Shown piece after piece: positions 51,347 to 59,015 of a DNA stretch of 64,000 nucleotides (position 1 is its first letter; every line of letters begins with the position of its first letter). This DNA is from Gymnodinialimonas ulvae (lineage in GTDB: Bacteria; Pseudomonadota; Alphaproteobacteria; Rhodobacterales; Rhodobacteraceae). Both the position numbers and the translations under genes were made by a program. A model generated the notes under the pieces. The model saw only the letters and a list, made by a program, of their open reading frames with translations, was not told the origin of the DNA and made no database searches. The stretch is taken from the NCBI RefSeq assembly GCF_037543845.1, contig NZ_JBBIFX010000004.1, forward strand, positions 1 to 64,000. Direction: 5' to 3'.

Positions 51347-53248
51347 ATGGCAGACGCGACGCTCTCGCATGATGAGGGCCACGAGCGGCCGAACTTCTTT
51401 GTTCGGTGGTTCATGTCCACCAACCACAAAGACATCGGTATCCTTTACCTCTTCACCGCAGGCCTCGTCGGCCTCGTGTCGGTGGCCTTCACCGTCTACA
51501 TGCGGTTGGAGCTGATGGAGCCGGGTGTGCAATACATGTACATCCCCTACGAGGCCGGTGTGGACGGGTTGCAAGCCGTCTTCGCGCGTCTTGGCGAGGC
51601 TCTGGCAGCCGCTGGAGGGGGCACAAACGCCTTCGCGGGCGAGCTTTCCAGCCTTGAAGGCACGCTTGTCAGTGCCGCGCAAACGGTCGATGGCGAAGCG
51701 CTTGTGGTGGTAGACGGCGGCTTGCGTGCCGAAACCGTCGCCGCGTTCGAGGCCATGATCGCAAGCGCCAACCCCGCAGAAGCCCAAGCATTGTTGGGCG
51801 CGATGGACCAGTTGGACGGCAATCCGGACGGCCATTTGTGGAACGTGATGATCACGGGCCACGGCGTTCTGATGATGTTCTTCGTTGTCATCCCGGCGCT
51901 TTTCGGCGGCTTCGGCAACTACTTCATGCCGTTGATGATCGGCGCGCCCGACATGGCGTTCCCGCGCCTGAACAACCTCAGCTACTGGATGTATGTCGCG
52001 GGCACCTCGCTGGCGTTCTGCGCCACGTTCATCGACGGCGGCGCCGGACCGGGCTGGACCTTCTATCCGCCGATTTCGGCCCAAGGGGTCGAGACCTCGC
52101 GCGCCGTGGATTTCGCGATCTTCGCCATCCACGTCTCGGGGGCCTCGTCGATCCTCGGCTCGATCAACTTCATCACCACCTTCCTGAACATGCGCGCGCC
52201 GGGCATGACCCTGCACAAGGTGCCGCTGTTCGCATGGTCGGTGTTCGTGACCGCGTGGCTTTTGCTGTTGTCGCTGCCGGTTCTGGCGGGTGCGATCACC
52301 ATGCTGCTGACCGACCGCAACTTCGGCACGGCCTTCTTCGATCCGGCCGGTGGCGGGGACCCGATCCTGTTCCAGCACATCTTCTGGTTCTTCGGCCACC
52401 CCGAGGTCTACATCGTGATCCTGCCCGCATTCGGCGTGATCAGCCACATCGTGGCGACCTTCTCCAAGAAGCCGATCTTCGGCTACCTGCCGATGGTCTA
52501 CGCGCTGGTGGCGATCGGCGGCCTGGGCTTCGTCGTGTGGGCGCACCACATGTACACGGTCGGCATGACCCTGACCCAGCAGGCCTATTTCATGGTGGCC
52601 ACAATGGTGATCGCGGTGCCCACGGGCATCAAGATCTTCAGCTGGATCGCAACGATGTGGATGGGGTCGATCACCTTCAAGACGCCGATGCTCTTTGCAG
52701 TGGGCTTCATCTTCCTGTTCACGCTTGGCGGCACGACCGGTATCATCCTGTCGCAGGCTGGCGTCGACCGGGCCTATCACGACACCTACTATGTCGTGGC
52801 CCACTTCCACTATGTGATGAGCCTCGGGGCCGTGTTCGGCATCTTCGCCGCCGTCTACTACTGGATGGCCAAGATGTCCGGGCGTCAGTATCCCGAATGG
52901 GCCGGTAAGCTGCACTTCTGGGTGTTCTTCATCGGGGCCAACCTGACGTTCTTCCCGCAGCACTTCCTGGGCCGTCAGGGCATGCCGCGCCGCTATATCG
53001 ACTATCCGGAGGCCTTCGCGCTCTGGAACTACTGGTCGTCGATCGGCGCGTTTTTGTCCTTTGCCTCGTTCATCTTCTTCATCGGCATCGTGTTCTACAC
53101 GCTCTTCGCCGGTAAGCGCGTGACCGAGCCCGCCTATTGGGGCGACCATGCCGATACGCTGGAATGGACCCTGCCCAACCCGCCGCCGGAGCACACCTTC
53201 GAAGAGCTTCCGACGCGCGAGATGTGGGACAAGCAACCGGGGCACTAA
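51347..53248 (+). CDS. ctaD: Cytochrome c oxidase subunit I (aa3 type) with long loop insert
   Basis: A 633-residue subunit I carrying all redox ligands: H172 (heme a), H351 (CuB) and Y355 (cross-linked Tyr) with E353 in GHPEVY, H400-H401 (CuB), H486 (heme a3) and H488 (heme a) in VVAHFHYV. Twelve helices are predicted. It is about 70 residues longer than most alphaproteobacterial homologues because of an insert between helices 1 and 2 (residues about 62-160: Ala/Gly/Glu-rich, e.g. LEGTLVSAAQTVDGEALVVVDGG). ATG 51347 follows CAGGAGACGACC. Other oxidase subunits are not adjacent. Confidence 0.95.
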   Translation: MADATLSHDEGHERPNFFVRWFMSTNHKDIGILYLFTAGLVGLVSVAFTVYMRLELMEPGVQYMYIPYEAGVDGLQAVFARLGEALAAAGGGTNAFAGELSSLEGTLVSAAQTVDGEALVVVDGGLRAETVAAFEAMIASANPAEAQALLGAMDQLDGNPDGHLWNVMITGHGVLMMFFVVIPALFGGFGNYFMPLMIGAPDMAFPRLNNLSYWMYVAGTSLAFCATFIDGGAGPGWTFYPPISAQGVETSRAVDFAIFAIHVSGASSILGSINFITTFLNMRAPGMTLHKVPLFAWSVFVTAWLLLLSLPVLAGAITMLLTDRNFGTAFFDPAGGGDPILFQHIFWFFGHPEVYIVILPAFGVISHIVATFSKKPIFGYLPMVYALVAIGGLGFVVWAHHMYTVGMTLTQQAYFMVATMVIAVPTGIKIFSWIATMWMGSITFKTPMLFAVGFIFLFTLGGTTGIILSQAGVDRAYHDTYYVVAHFHYVMSLGAVFGIFAAVYYWMAKMSGRQYPEWAGKLHFWVFFIGANLTFFPQHFLGRQGMPRRYIDYPEAFALWNYWSSIGAFLSFASFIFFIGIVFYTLFAGKRVTEPAYWGDHADTLEWTLPNPPPEHTFEELPTREMWDKQPGH

Positions 53249-53254
53249 GCGCGC

Positions 53255-53707
53255 ATGCGCTGGCCTGAATGGGTCTTGCTTATCCTGATCGGCGCCCTGT
53301 CATGGGGCGCCGTTACCATTTGGGGGGATATGACCTTGATCGAACAGCGTGCCCGCAGTCAGGGCAACACGTTCTACATCGACGGTCATGCGTACCTCTT
53401 TCCGGTGTTGATTGCCGTGTCAGTACTGGCCGCCGCCGCATACCTCATCTTGATCCGTTCGGCCTCGAGAGGGCTGGCACAGGCGGGAACGGTGGCGCTT
53501 GGGATCGCCTTGCTCGGCGCGACGCTGGGGGTGTGGTCGGTCAAGTTCTTGATCCGTCAAGGCGCGCCGCTGGGCTATGACGTTTATCCCGATGCCTTCG
53601 CTTTTTGGTACAATGGCGCGTCCGTCGGGGCGGCCCTCGCCGTTTTCGGCATCGGCGCGTTCGCCATTGTATCGCTCGTCGTTCTTGCCCGGCGTGGGCG
53701 CCGTTAG
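53255..53707 (+). CDS. Mini-COX1-like four-helix membrane protein
   Basis: A 150-residue protein that begins six bases after ctaD. Four hydrophobic helices (about 7-24, 47-67, 76-96, 120-145) match helices IX-XII of CtaD. NTFYIDGHAYLF (38-49) aligns with DTYYVVAHFHYV of CtaD (479-490): H45 matches heme-a3 ligand H486, while heme-a ligand H488 is Tyr. RQGAPLGYDVYPDAFAFW (101-118) shares 11 of 18 residues with CtaD 543-560, with nearly equal spacing from the His (56 versus 57). CuB ligands are absent as that part of COX1 is missing. Function unknown; I infer a paralogue of the C-terminal third of COX1. Confidence 0.75.
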   Translation: MRWPEWVLLILIGALSWGAVTIWGDMTLIEQRARSQGNTFYIDGHAYLFPVLIAVSVLAAAAYLILIRSASRGLAQAGTVALGIALLGATLGVWSVKFLIRQGAPLGYDVYPDAFAFWYNGASVGAALAVFGIGAFAIVSLVVLARRGRR

Positions 53708-53711
53708 ACCC

Positions 53712-53858
53712 CACTGCAACGCCGCCTTCCTCGACCTCATCGATGCCAAGAACATTCCCTATTCTGCTTACGGCACCGCCTTCGCACGGGACTGCCATCA
53801 GGTGTTCTTCCAAGACCGCGAACGCAATGTGATCGAGGTTCACCAACAAATTGCCTGA
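53712..53858 (+). pseudogene. C-terminal fragment of a glyoxalase/VOC protein
   Basis: In one frame the sequence reads HCNAAFLDLIDAKNIPYSAY, then TAFARDCHQVFFQDRERNVIEVHQQIA and a stop. This is the C-terminal strand-helix-strand unit of VOC-superfamily proteins (HQVFFQDP-GNVIEVHQ pattern with the metal-binding Glu). The N-terminal part is missing; upstream it is joined to the end of the mini-COX1 gene in another frame. A decayed gene remnant left between the two mini-COX1 genes. Confidence 0.7.
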
Positions 53859-53874
53859 CGCCCCCGAAAGGAAC

Positions 53875-54338
53875 ATGCCCATGGGCTGGCACGATTGGAT
53901 CATTGCACTCACGCTCACCGCACTCACCGTCACTGCCGCCCTCCAGTTTCGACCGGGCGTGCCCCCTGCCCTGTCGCAAACCGGAGTGGACCGATCCTTC
54001 CAGGACACGACCTACGTCATCGCACACGTCAATTATGTGGCCTCAGCACTGCTCGTCGCGATCCTCGCCACGGCTCTGGACTACGCCCTGATCCGCCGCG
54101 CCTCGCCGCCTGCGGTGCCATTGCCATCTGCACCCTCACCATCGGCATCATTCTCGCCGCAGCTCCCCCGACCGTCCTGCCACACGCAGGCATGCCCCGC
54201 CGCTACATCGACTATCCCGACGCATTCGCGCGCTGGTCGATGCTCGCCGCCTTCGGCCGCGCCTTGTTCGTCTCGGCCCTGTTGACCCTTGCGGGGCTGA
54301 CAATCCGCGCTTTGCTGCATCGCTGGCGATCCAAGTAA
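53875..54338 (+). pseudogene. Second mini-COX1-like gene, broken by a frameshift
   Basis: Starts at ATG 53875 after a ribosome binding site (GAAAGGA). Residues 33-51 (LSQTGVDRSFQDTTYVIAH) share 13 of 19 residues with CtaD 468-486; the His is kept and the second His is Asn (HVNYV). Near 54100-54110, in cgccgcgcctcgccgcc, the coding sense shifts by -1 (as if one base were lost); the new frame continues AACGAIAICTLTIGIIL and AGMPRRYIDYPDAFARW, the latter almost identical to CtaD 545-560, ending TAA 54336-54338. Intact length would be about 154 residues, like the first copy. A sequencing error or programmed shift is possible. Confidence 0.75.
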
Positions 54339-54348
54339 CGCGGCCGCA

Positions 54349-54492
54349 CCCCGCGCCTGCACCGTGTGCCGACGCCGCACAAATCGCTCATGCCCGAAAG
54401 GCTTCGTGTGGTTCATCGGGGTGACGGCGGCGGTGTTCGGCCTTGTTGTGCTTTGGACGCGCAACCGCATCCGACGGATCGCAGAAGCCTAA
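54349..54492 (+). pseudogene. 5' fragment of a duplicated DUF2244 gene
   Basis: Positions 54349-54432 match 55141-55223 of the intact DUF2244 gene at roughly 88% (nine mismatches and one inserted base by my count). The insertion (cccgaaaggcttcg versus cccgagggcttcg) shifts the frame. After the match the sequence reads AVFGLVVLWTRNRIRRIAEA and stops at 54490-54492, so most of the gene is gone. Its location right after a mini-COX1 gene mirrors the order of the intact downstream copy. Confidence 0.75.
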
Positions 54493-54580
54493 ATCAGGGG
54501 GCGTTTCCATTCGGTCTTCCCAAGGCTAGCGTGTGCATTCGGACCGCCGGACACCAGAACACCGGCAGATATGCTGACGG

Positions 54581-55024
54581 ATGATGCCTTTGCGCTGGTT
54601 TGAATTTCTGCTGATCGTTGCCCTACCGGTCTTCGGGGTCAGCGCCTGTCTGACCGCCTTGGCCAATCCGGGCGACGCAGCCTTCACCACCTATATCCTG
54701 CGGATCGTCGCGATGATCTTGGGGGGTACCCTGATGTATGTGGTCACGATGCGCCATGCCCGCCCGTGGATCAAAACCACGGGCGCCGTGTTGTTGACCA
54801 CCTTTGCGCTGGTCCAAAGCGTCGCGCTCTGGCTGACCGCCCTTCGGCCAGCATTCAACGCTTCGACTGCTGCTGTGGAATTAGACGGTGGCGGCGTCGC
54901 GCTTGTGTCCTCGCTCGACCTTACGTTTGCCATGGCCTCAGCCGGACTGGTCTTCGCGTTTGTCCTTGTCTTTGCCATTGGAGCCATCCTGCGGTTGGCC
55001 CGCTTGCGTCCACCGCCTCACTGA
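54581..55024 (+). CDS. Four-helix membrane protein of unknown function
   Basis: A 147-residue protein (ATG 54581 or 54584) with four hydrophobic helices (about 7-26, 37-56, 66-88, 108-140). Size, topology and position before a DUF2244 gene match the mini-COX1 proteins upstream, but the His and YP-AFA-W motifs are absent, so relationship is only suggested. No ribosome binding site is obvious. The 73-base gap to the DUF2244 gene suggests co-transcription. Confidence 0.65.
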   Translation: MMPLRWFEFLLIVALPVFGVSACLTALANPGDAAFTTYILRIVAMILGGTLMYVVTMRHARPWIKTTGAVLLTTFALVQSVALWLTALRPAFNASTAAVELDGGGVALVSSLDLTFAMASAGLVFAFVLVFAIGAILRLARLRPPPH

Positions 55025-55097
55025 CCATTCACCACAACCCGCCACCCGCGACCGTTTTGCCGCTTGCCCTGCGCGGCAGACGCAACACAATAGGCTT

Positions 55098-55595
55098 ATG
55101 CCGATCCGCCCTGCCGACCCTGACCCGAGCCCCAAAGGCCCCCCGCGCCTGCACCTTGTGTTGACGCCGTACAAATCCCTCACGCCCGAGGGCTTCGTGT
55201 GGTTCATCGGCGTGACCGCGGCGCTGATTTCCGTGCCGCTGTTTTCCATCCTCGGCACATCCGTCTTCTGGGCGCTCTTGCCGTTTCTGGTGGCGGCGGT
55301 CTGGGGCGTCTGGGCGGCGTTGAAACGATCCTGGCGTGACATGGACCTTTACGAGGAAGTGATCGTCTGGGACGACTTGATCCGGGTGGAGCGGGTCGAG
55401 CCCAAACACGGCGTCAAGGATTGGGAGGCCAACCCCTATTGGGTCCGCGCGACGCTGCACACCAAAGGCGGGCCGGTGCCCAATTACCTGACCCTGACGG
55501 GCGGGGCGCGGGAGGTGGAACTGGGCCGGTTCCTGACCCCGCTGGAGCGGGTGGAATTGAAAAGCCTGATCGAGAAGGAATTACGCGCCGCCTGA
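55098..55595 (+). CDS. DUF2244 domain protein
   Basis: A 165-residue integral membrane protein of the DUF2244 family: RLHLVLTPYKSLTPEGFVW, two close helices (FIGVTAALISVPLFSILG and SVFWALLPFLVAAVWGVWAAL), then a cytoplasmic domain (DLYEEVIVWDDLIRVERVEPK; NYLTLTGGAREVELGRFLTPLER). It is regularly found downstream of ctaD in Rhodobacteraceae, suggesting a role in oxidase assembly or regulation, not proven. ATG 55098 is the start with family similarity. Confidence 0.88.
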   Translation: MPIRPADPDPSPKGPPRLHLVLTPYKSLTPEGFVWFIGVTAALISVPLFSILGTSVFWALLPFLVAAVWGVWAALKRSWRDMDLYEEVIVWDDLIRVERVEPKHGVKDWEANPYWVRATLHTKGGPVPNYLTLTGGAREVELGRFLTPLERVELKSLIEKELRAA

Positions 55596-55627
55596 CCCAA
55601 GGGACCAGACGGCGCGCGGGATTTGCC

Positions 55628-56467
55628 TCAGGCCTCTTCGGGGACGCGCGTCGCCGGCGTGGGCGCGGTCGCGGGGACCTTGCGGCGCTCGATCGCCATG
55701 CCGATCCCCACCTCCTTCAACGCCGCGTTGAACGCCCGCGTGTCGATGTCAGAGGCAGCGGCCACCGCCATCAACTCCGCCAGCAATTCCGGCGCGCGGT
55801 CGAGGTCGATCTCGTTGGGCAATTCGGCCACATCCACGCGCGTGGTGAAATCGCCGATGGTAAAGCCGCCGACTTCCGCCGGGATCTGGTTCAACGCCGA
55901 ACCCGACGCCAAGGGCAGACCCGCCTGCGTCTGGCTTTCGATGGTTTCACCATCACGGAAATACGTCGCGCGGTTCTGCGGCGTCAAAAGCACGTTGGCC
56001 TCGCTTTCGATCTGCGGCTCGAACCGCAGAAGCCCGCCGTCGAAATTCAACAACGCGGGCAGGCGTAGGGTGACGTAGCCGCGTGCCTCGTAATCGGCCG
56101 GGTCGGCCGTCCCGTCGCCCACCGGGCAGGGGAACGGATCATCGGGCAGGATCGCAACCTTGGCCGTGGCCTGCGGCGGAATGGTGATCAACCGATTAAG
56201 CCGGAACGACGATGCCGCCGGTCCGCCCAGAAGTTCAAAGGAAAAATCGTTGTTCACCCCTGCCACATCGACGATCACCACGGTGTTGCCCGACAGCGTC
56301 CGCATCGGATCAGGCACCGACGATGTCACCAGATCAAGGCGAAACGACAACGCCACATCTTCCAGGTTCGAGATGCTCAGGAAATAGCCCTGCAACACCG
56401 TATCAGCAGGCGGCACAGGGGATTGCGGTTTGAAAATCAGCTCAAATTGCGAAACGTTCATAATCAT
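55628..56467 (-). CDS. Conserved hypothetical protein
   Basis: About 279 residues from ATG 56467 (or 56461); GGAG lies just upstream. I do not recognise the family. The N-terminal half is beta-rich (MNVSQFELIFKPQSPVPPAD; FSFELLGGPAASSFRLNRL; ATAKVAILPDDPFPCP), without signal peptide or transmembrane segment; the C-terminal part has helices (APELLAELMAVAAASDIDTRAFNAALKEVG). One paired or single Cys only. Divergent from the AraC regulator across a 487-base gap. Confidence 0.55.
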   Translation of the reverse strand: MIMNVSQFELIFKPQSPVPPADTVLQGYFLSISNLEDVALSFRLDLVTSSVPDPMRTLSGNTVVIVDVAGVNNDFSFELLGGPAASSFRLNRLITIPPQATAKVAILPDDPFPCPVGDGTADPADYEARGYVTLRLPALLNFDGGLLRFEPQIESEANVLLTPQNRATYFRDGETIESQTQAGLPLASGSALNQIPAEVGGFTIGDFTTRVDVAELPNEIDLDRAPELLAELMAVAAASDIDTRAFNAALKEVGIGMAIERRKVPATAPTPATRVPEEA

Positions 56468-56954
56468 ATCACTCCAATAGACTTGGTTAAAATAAACGCA
56501 GTGTGGTCGCATTGTTCGTGAGAGCGCACCAATCCTGTGCCTCGCGCTGCGTTGTCCCCAAGTCAGGAAAACCTGCATTGCCTTTTGCGCCGGGATCGGC
56601 AGGTTCGATTCGACCCCGTCTTCGCCGCGCAAAACCGGCAGGTTATGGCCGACGCGGTTAACACTTCTTTCACGGGACCATGGGACAACGGGCGTCGGTC
56701 GACCAACCGGACGCCTCAGCGGTTGCATGTCCCCTATGTCAGCTTGCCGAAAGGTCAGGCGGGGATCTGGAACATCGCGCATCCGTTTCGGGGCTTTGCC
56801 CCTGCAAACCGGTCCGCTTCCGGCGGCGCCGCCTGCTTTGTCCGGATCCGCCCCGGCAGATCCCCCGCCGTTTTCTGAAATCCGGCAGACTTTTGAGAAA
56901 TCGGTGCGCCAAACGCGGCCATCGCGGTTATCTTCCGTCCGGACCCAGGACAGG
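56468..56954. other. Divergent intergenic region
   Basis: 487 bases between the hypothetical gene and the AraC gene. An open frame continuous with the minus-strand gene (to 57199) has no protein character. I see no strong promoter, repeat or RNA signature. Confidence 0.35.
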
Positions 56955-58058
56955 ATGCGCTTTTCCATGCCCCTTCTCGATCTTTCCCTGCGCGGCGCGT
57001 CGATTGCGCTGATGATGCTTCTGGCGCTGTTGCTATGGCGGCAGGCGCGCATCGGGTGGGAGGGGCGCGTATCCTTCGCCATGGTCGCGCTGACCGAAAG
57101 CGCGTTTCTGCTCAACACCACGCTGATGCCGCTCGACCTGCCCCCGGCACTTGGGGCGAACCTGACCCTGATCTCAAGCCTGTCGCCCAATGCCGTCACG
57201 TGGTTGATCGTGACGATCTTCCTTGATCCGCCGCTGCGCCGCTGGCCATGGCTTGTCGGTGCCTCCGTCGTCTCGGCGCTTTTCTATCTGCACCAGATCG
57301 CGCCGGACGCGCCGCTGGCGGTGCTCTGCGCCGTCTCCGGCATGGCGCTCTATGGTGCGCTGTTCATGCTCGCCCTCTGGGCCGCCCGCGATGATTTGGT
57401 GGACTGCAGATGCCGCGCGCGCCCGGGCTTCGCCGCCGCCATCGCGGGGCTCGGCCTTGTTCTAACCGGGGGGCAGGCCTTCGGGATGCTGGAAGAGGGC
57501 ACAACCGTCATGGCCCTGCTGAAATCCGGTGGTATCTTTGCGGTCACCTTCGCCTTCGCGCTCTGGATTCTCAGCCCCGATGTCTCGCTCTGGCCCGACG
57601 CCGACGCCCAGGGCGGCGCCTGCGTTCCGGCCCCGAAACCCGCACCGCAAGACCCTGACGCGGCGTTGATCACCCGGATCGAGACCGCGATGGAGGAGGA
57701 CATCTGGCGCGAGGAAGGGCTGACCATCGGTGCGCTGGCACGCCGGCTTGCCGTGCCCGAACACCGCCTGCGCCGGGCCATCAATTCCGGGCTCGGGCAT
57801 CGCAATTTTTCAAGCTTCATCAACCGCCACCGGATTGCTGACGCCAAGGTGCAGCTGGCCGATCCGGCACATGGCGGCAAGACGGTGCTGGAGATCGCCT
57901 ATGACGTGGGCTTCGCCTCGCTCGGGCCGTTCAACCGGGCGTTTCGCGCCGAGACCGGCCAAAGCCCCACGGAGTTCCGCCGCAGCGCCGGCGACGATGC
58001 CGCTGCAGCGCCCGCCGATTCCGAAAACATCACGCCGATCCGCGCAAATCTGCACTGA
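56955..58058 (+). CDS. Membrane-bound AraC-family regulator
   Basis: A 367-residue protein with about seven hydrophobic segments (residues 10-215) and a C-terminal AraC/XylS DNA-binding domain (about 245-345: EEGLTIGALARRLAVPEHRLRRAIN; KTVLEIAYDVGFASLGPFNRAFRAETGQSPTEFR). The membrane part probably senses a signal. ATG 56955 is chosen; ATG 56967 is an alternative. The next gene, a 54-residue secreted peptide, lies 76 bases downstream on the same strand and may be its target. Confidence 0.82.
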   Translation: MRFSMPLLDLSLRGASIALMMLLALLLWRQARIGWEGRVSFAMVALTESAFLLNTTLMPLDLPPALGANLTLISSLSPNAVTWLIVTIFLDPPLRRWPWLVGASVVSALFYLHQIAPDAPLAVLCAVSGMALYGALFMLALWAARDDLVDCRCRARPGFAAAIAGLGLVLTGGQAFGMLEEGTTVMALLKSGGIFAVTFAFALWILSPDVSLWPDADAQGGACVPAPKPAPQDPDAALITRIETAMEEDIWREEGLTIGALARRLAVPEHRLRRAINSGLGHRNFSSFINRHRIADAKVQLADPAHGGKTVLEIAYDVGFASLGPFNRAFRAETGQSPTEFRRSAGDDAAAAPADSENITPIRANLH

Positions 58059-58134
58059 TTTCCAAACCAGGCGCGCCGCGCCGCACGGCCACACCGATCT
58101 TGCTGAGCACAAACCCGCATCAGGAGATCACATC

Positions 58135-58299
58135 ATGCGCCCCATCGCCCTCGCCGCCCTTATCGCCCTTGGCCTCGCCGCACAGGCCTCGGGTCAAAGC
58201 GTCAACCTGCCATCCATCAGCTTCCCCGAACCCGGCACGTTCTGCGGCCCGATGCAGCTTTGCCAACCCGACCTCGTGACACAGGGCACGACACGCTGA
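58135..58299 (+). CDS. 54-residue secreted peptide
   Basis: A short gene with a strong ribosome binding site (CAGGAGATCACATC) before ATG 58135. Residues 1-20 form a signal peptide (ending SGQ), leaving a mature peptide of about 34 residues with two cysteines (TFCGPMQLCQPD). A rho-independent terminator follows 22 bases after the stop. The combination of signal peptide, start site and terminator supports a real gene. Function unknown; co-transcription with the AraC gene is likely. Confidence 0.7.
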   Translation: MRPIALAALIALGLAAQASGQSVNLPSISFPEPGTFCGPMQLCQPDLVTQGTTR

Positions 58300-58321
58300 G
58301 CCGCGCGAACACCGCACGAAG

Positions 58322-58354
58322 AAGGGGCGCAAGCCACCGCCCGCGCCCCTTTTC
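58322..58354 (+). terminator. Rho-independent terminator
   Basis: AAGGGGCGC (58322-58330) pairs with GCGCCCCTT (58343-58351), a nine-base stem with a 12-base loop followed by TTTC. It lies just after the 54-residue peptide gene and before the convergent yqeY-like gene, and could serve both. Confidence 0.7.
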
Positions 58355-58376
58355 AAATCTTTCAAACAGACCCGGA

Positions 58377-58835
58377 CTAGCTCAGCCGCGCCTTCACCAT
58401 CGGGCCGACGGCGCCGAAATCCATCTGGCCCGCGTATTTGCCTTTCAGCGCGCCCATCACCCGACCCATGTCGCGGATGCTGTCGGCACCGGCCTCGGAA
58501 ATCGCGGCCTCCACCGCCGCCTCGGCCTCGGCCTGCGACAGCTGCCGCGGCAGGTAACCCTCGATCACCGCGATCTCCGCCTGTTCCTTTTCGGCCAGCT
58601 CAAGCCGCCCGCCCTCTTCATAGGCGCGCGCGCTTTCCTGACGCTGCTTGACCATCTTCGCCAGGATCGCCAGCACCTCGCCATCGTCGACGCCCTCGGC
58701 ATTGCCTTTGGCGCGCGCGGCGATGTCGTGATCCTTCACGGCGGCATTGATCAGCCGCAGCGTGGACAGGCGCAGTTGATCCTTCTCGCGCATCGCGACC
58801 TTGATGCCGTCGGTGATTTTCGCTCTTAGTCCCAT
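58377..58835 (-). CDS. GatB/YqeY domain protein
   Basis: A 152-residue YqeY-family protein: MGLRAKITDGIKVAMREKDQL, STLRLINAAVKDHDIAARAKG, LAKMVKQRQESARAYEEGGR, EIAVIEGYLPRQLS, MGRVMGALKGKYAGQMDFGAV. The fold resembles the tail of GatB that binds tRNA; YqeY stands alone and has no settled role. Divergent from carA by 180 bases, a pairing common in alphaproteobacteria. Confidence 0.92.
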   Translation of the reverse strand: MGLRAKITDGIKVAMREKDQLRLSTLRLINAAVKDHDIAARAKGNAEGVDDGEVLAILAKMVKQRQESARAYEEGGRLELAEKEQAEIAVIEGYLPRQLSQAEAEAAVEAAISEAGADSIRDMGRVMGALKGKYAGQMDFGAVGPMVKARLS

Positions 58836-59015
58836 GGTCGGGCCCTCACGTATCCGATACCTCGAAGGCGCCTAGATAGGGCTGCCCCCCCACACGCGCA
58901 ACCCACCTCGCCCTGCGCCGGGCCGTGCGCCGGGCAATCGCCTTGACCCACGGGCCACGCCCCCGTAGACCACCGAAAGTTTGCCCGCTTGCCTGCCACC
59001 AACGGAGCCGCCCCC

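Noticed and set aside
51068..53245. Open frame of 725 codons on the minus strand across ctaD
   Set aside because: It is complementary to a certain oxidase gene, and its amino acids (His/Arg/Glu/Gly-rich, no domains) are what third-position GC bias produces on the opposite strand.
54100..54110. Programmed -1 frameshift in the second mini-COX1 gene
   Set aside because: No X-XXY-YYZ slippery heptamer or following pseudoknot is evident; a one-base deletion is simpler.
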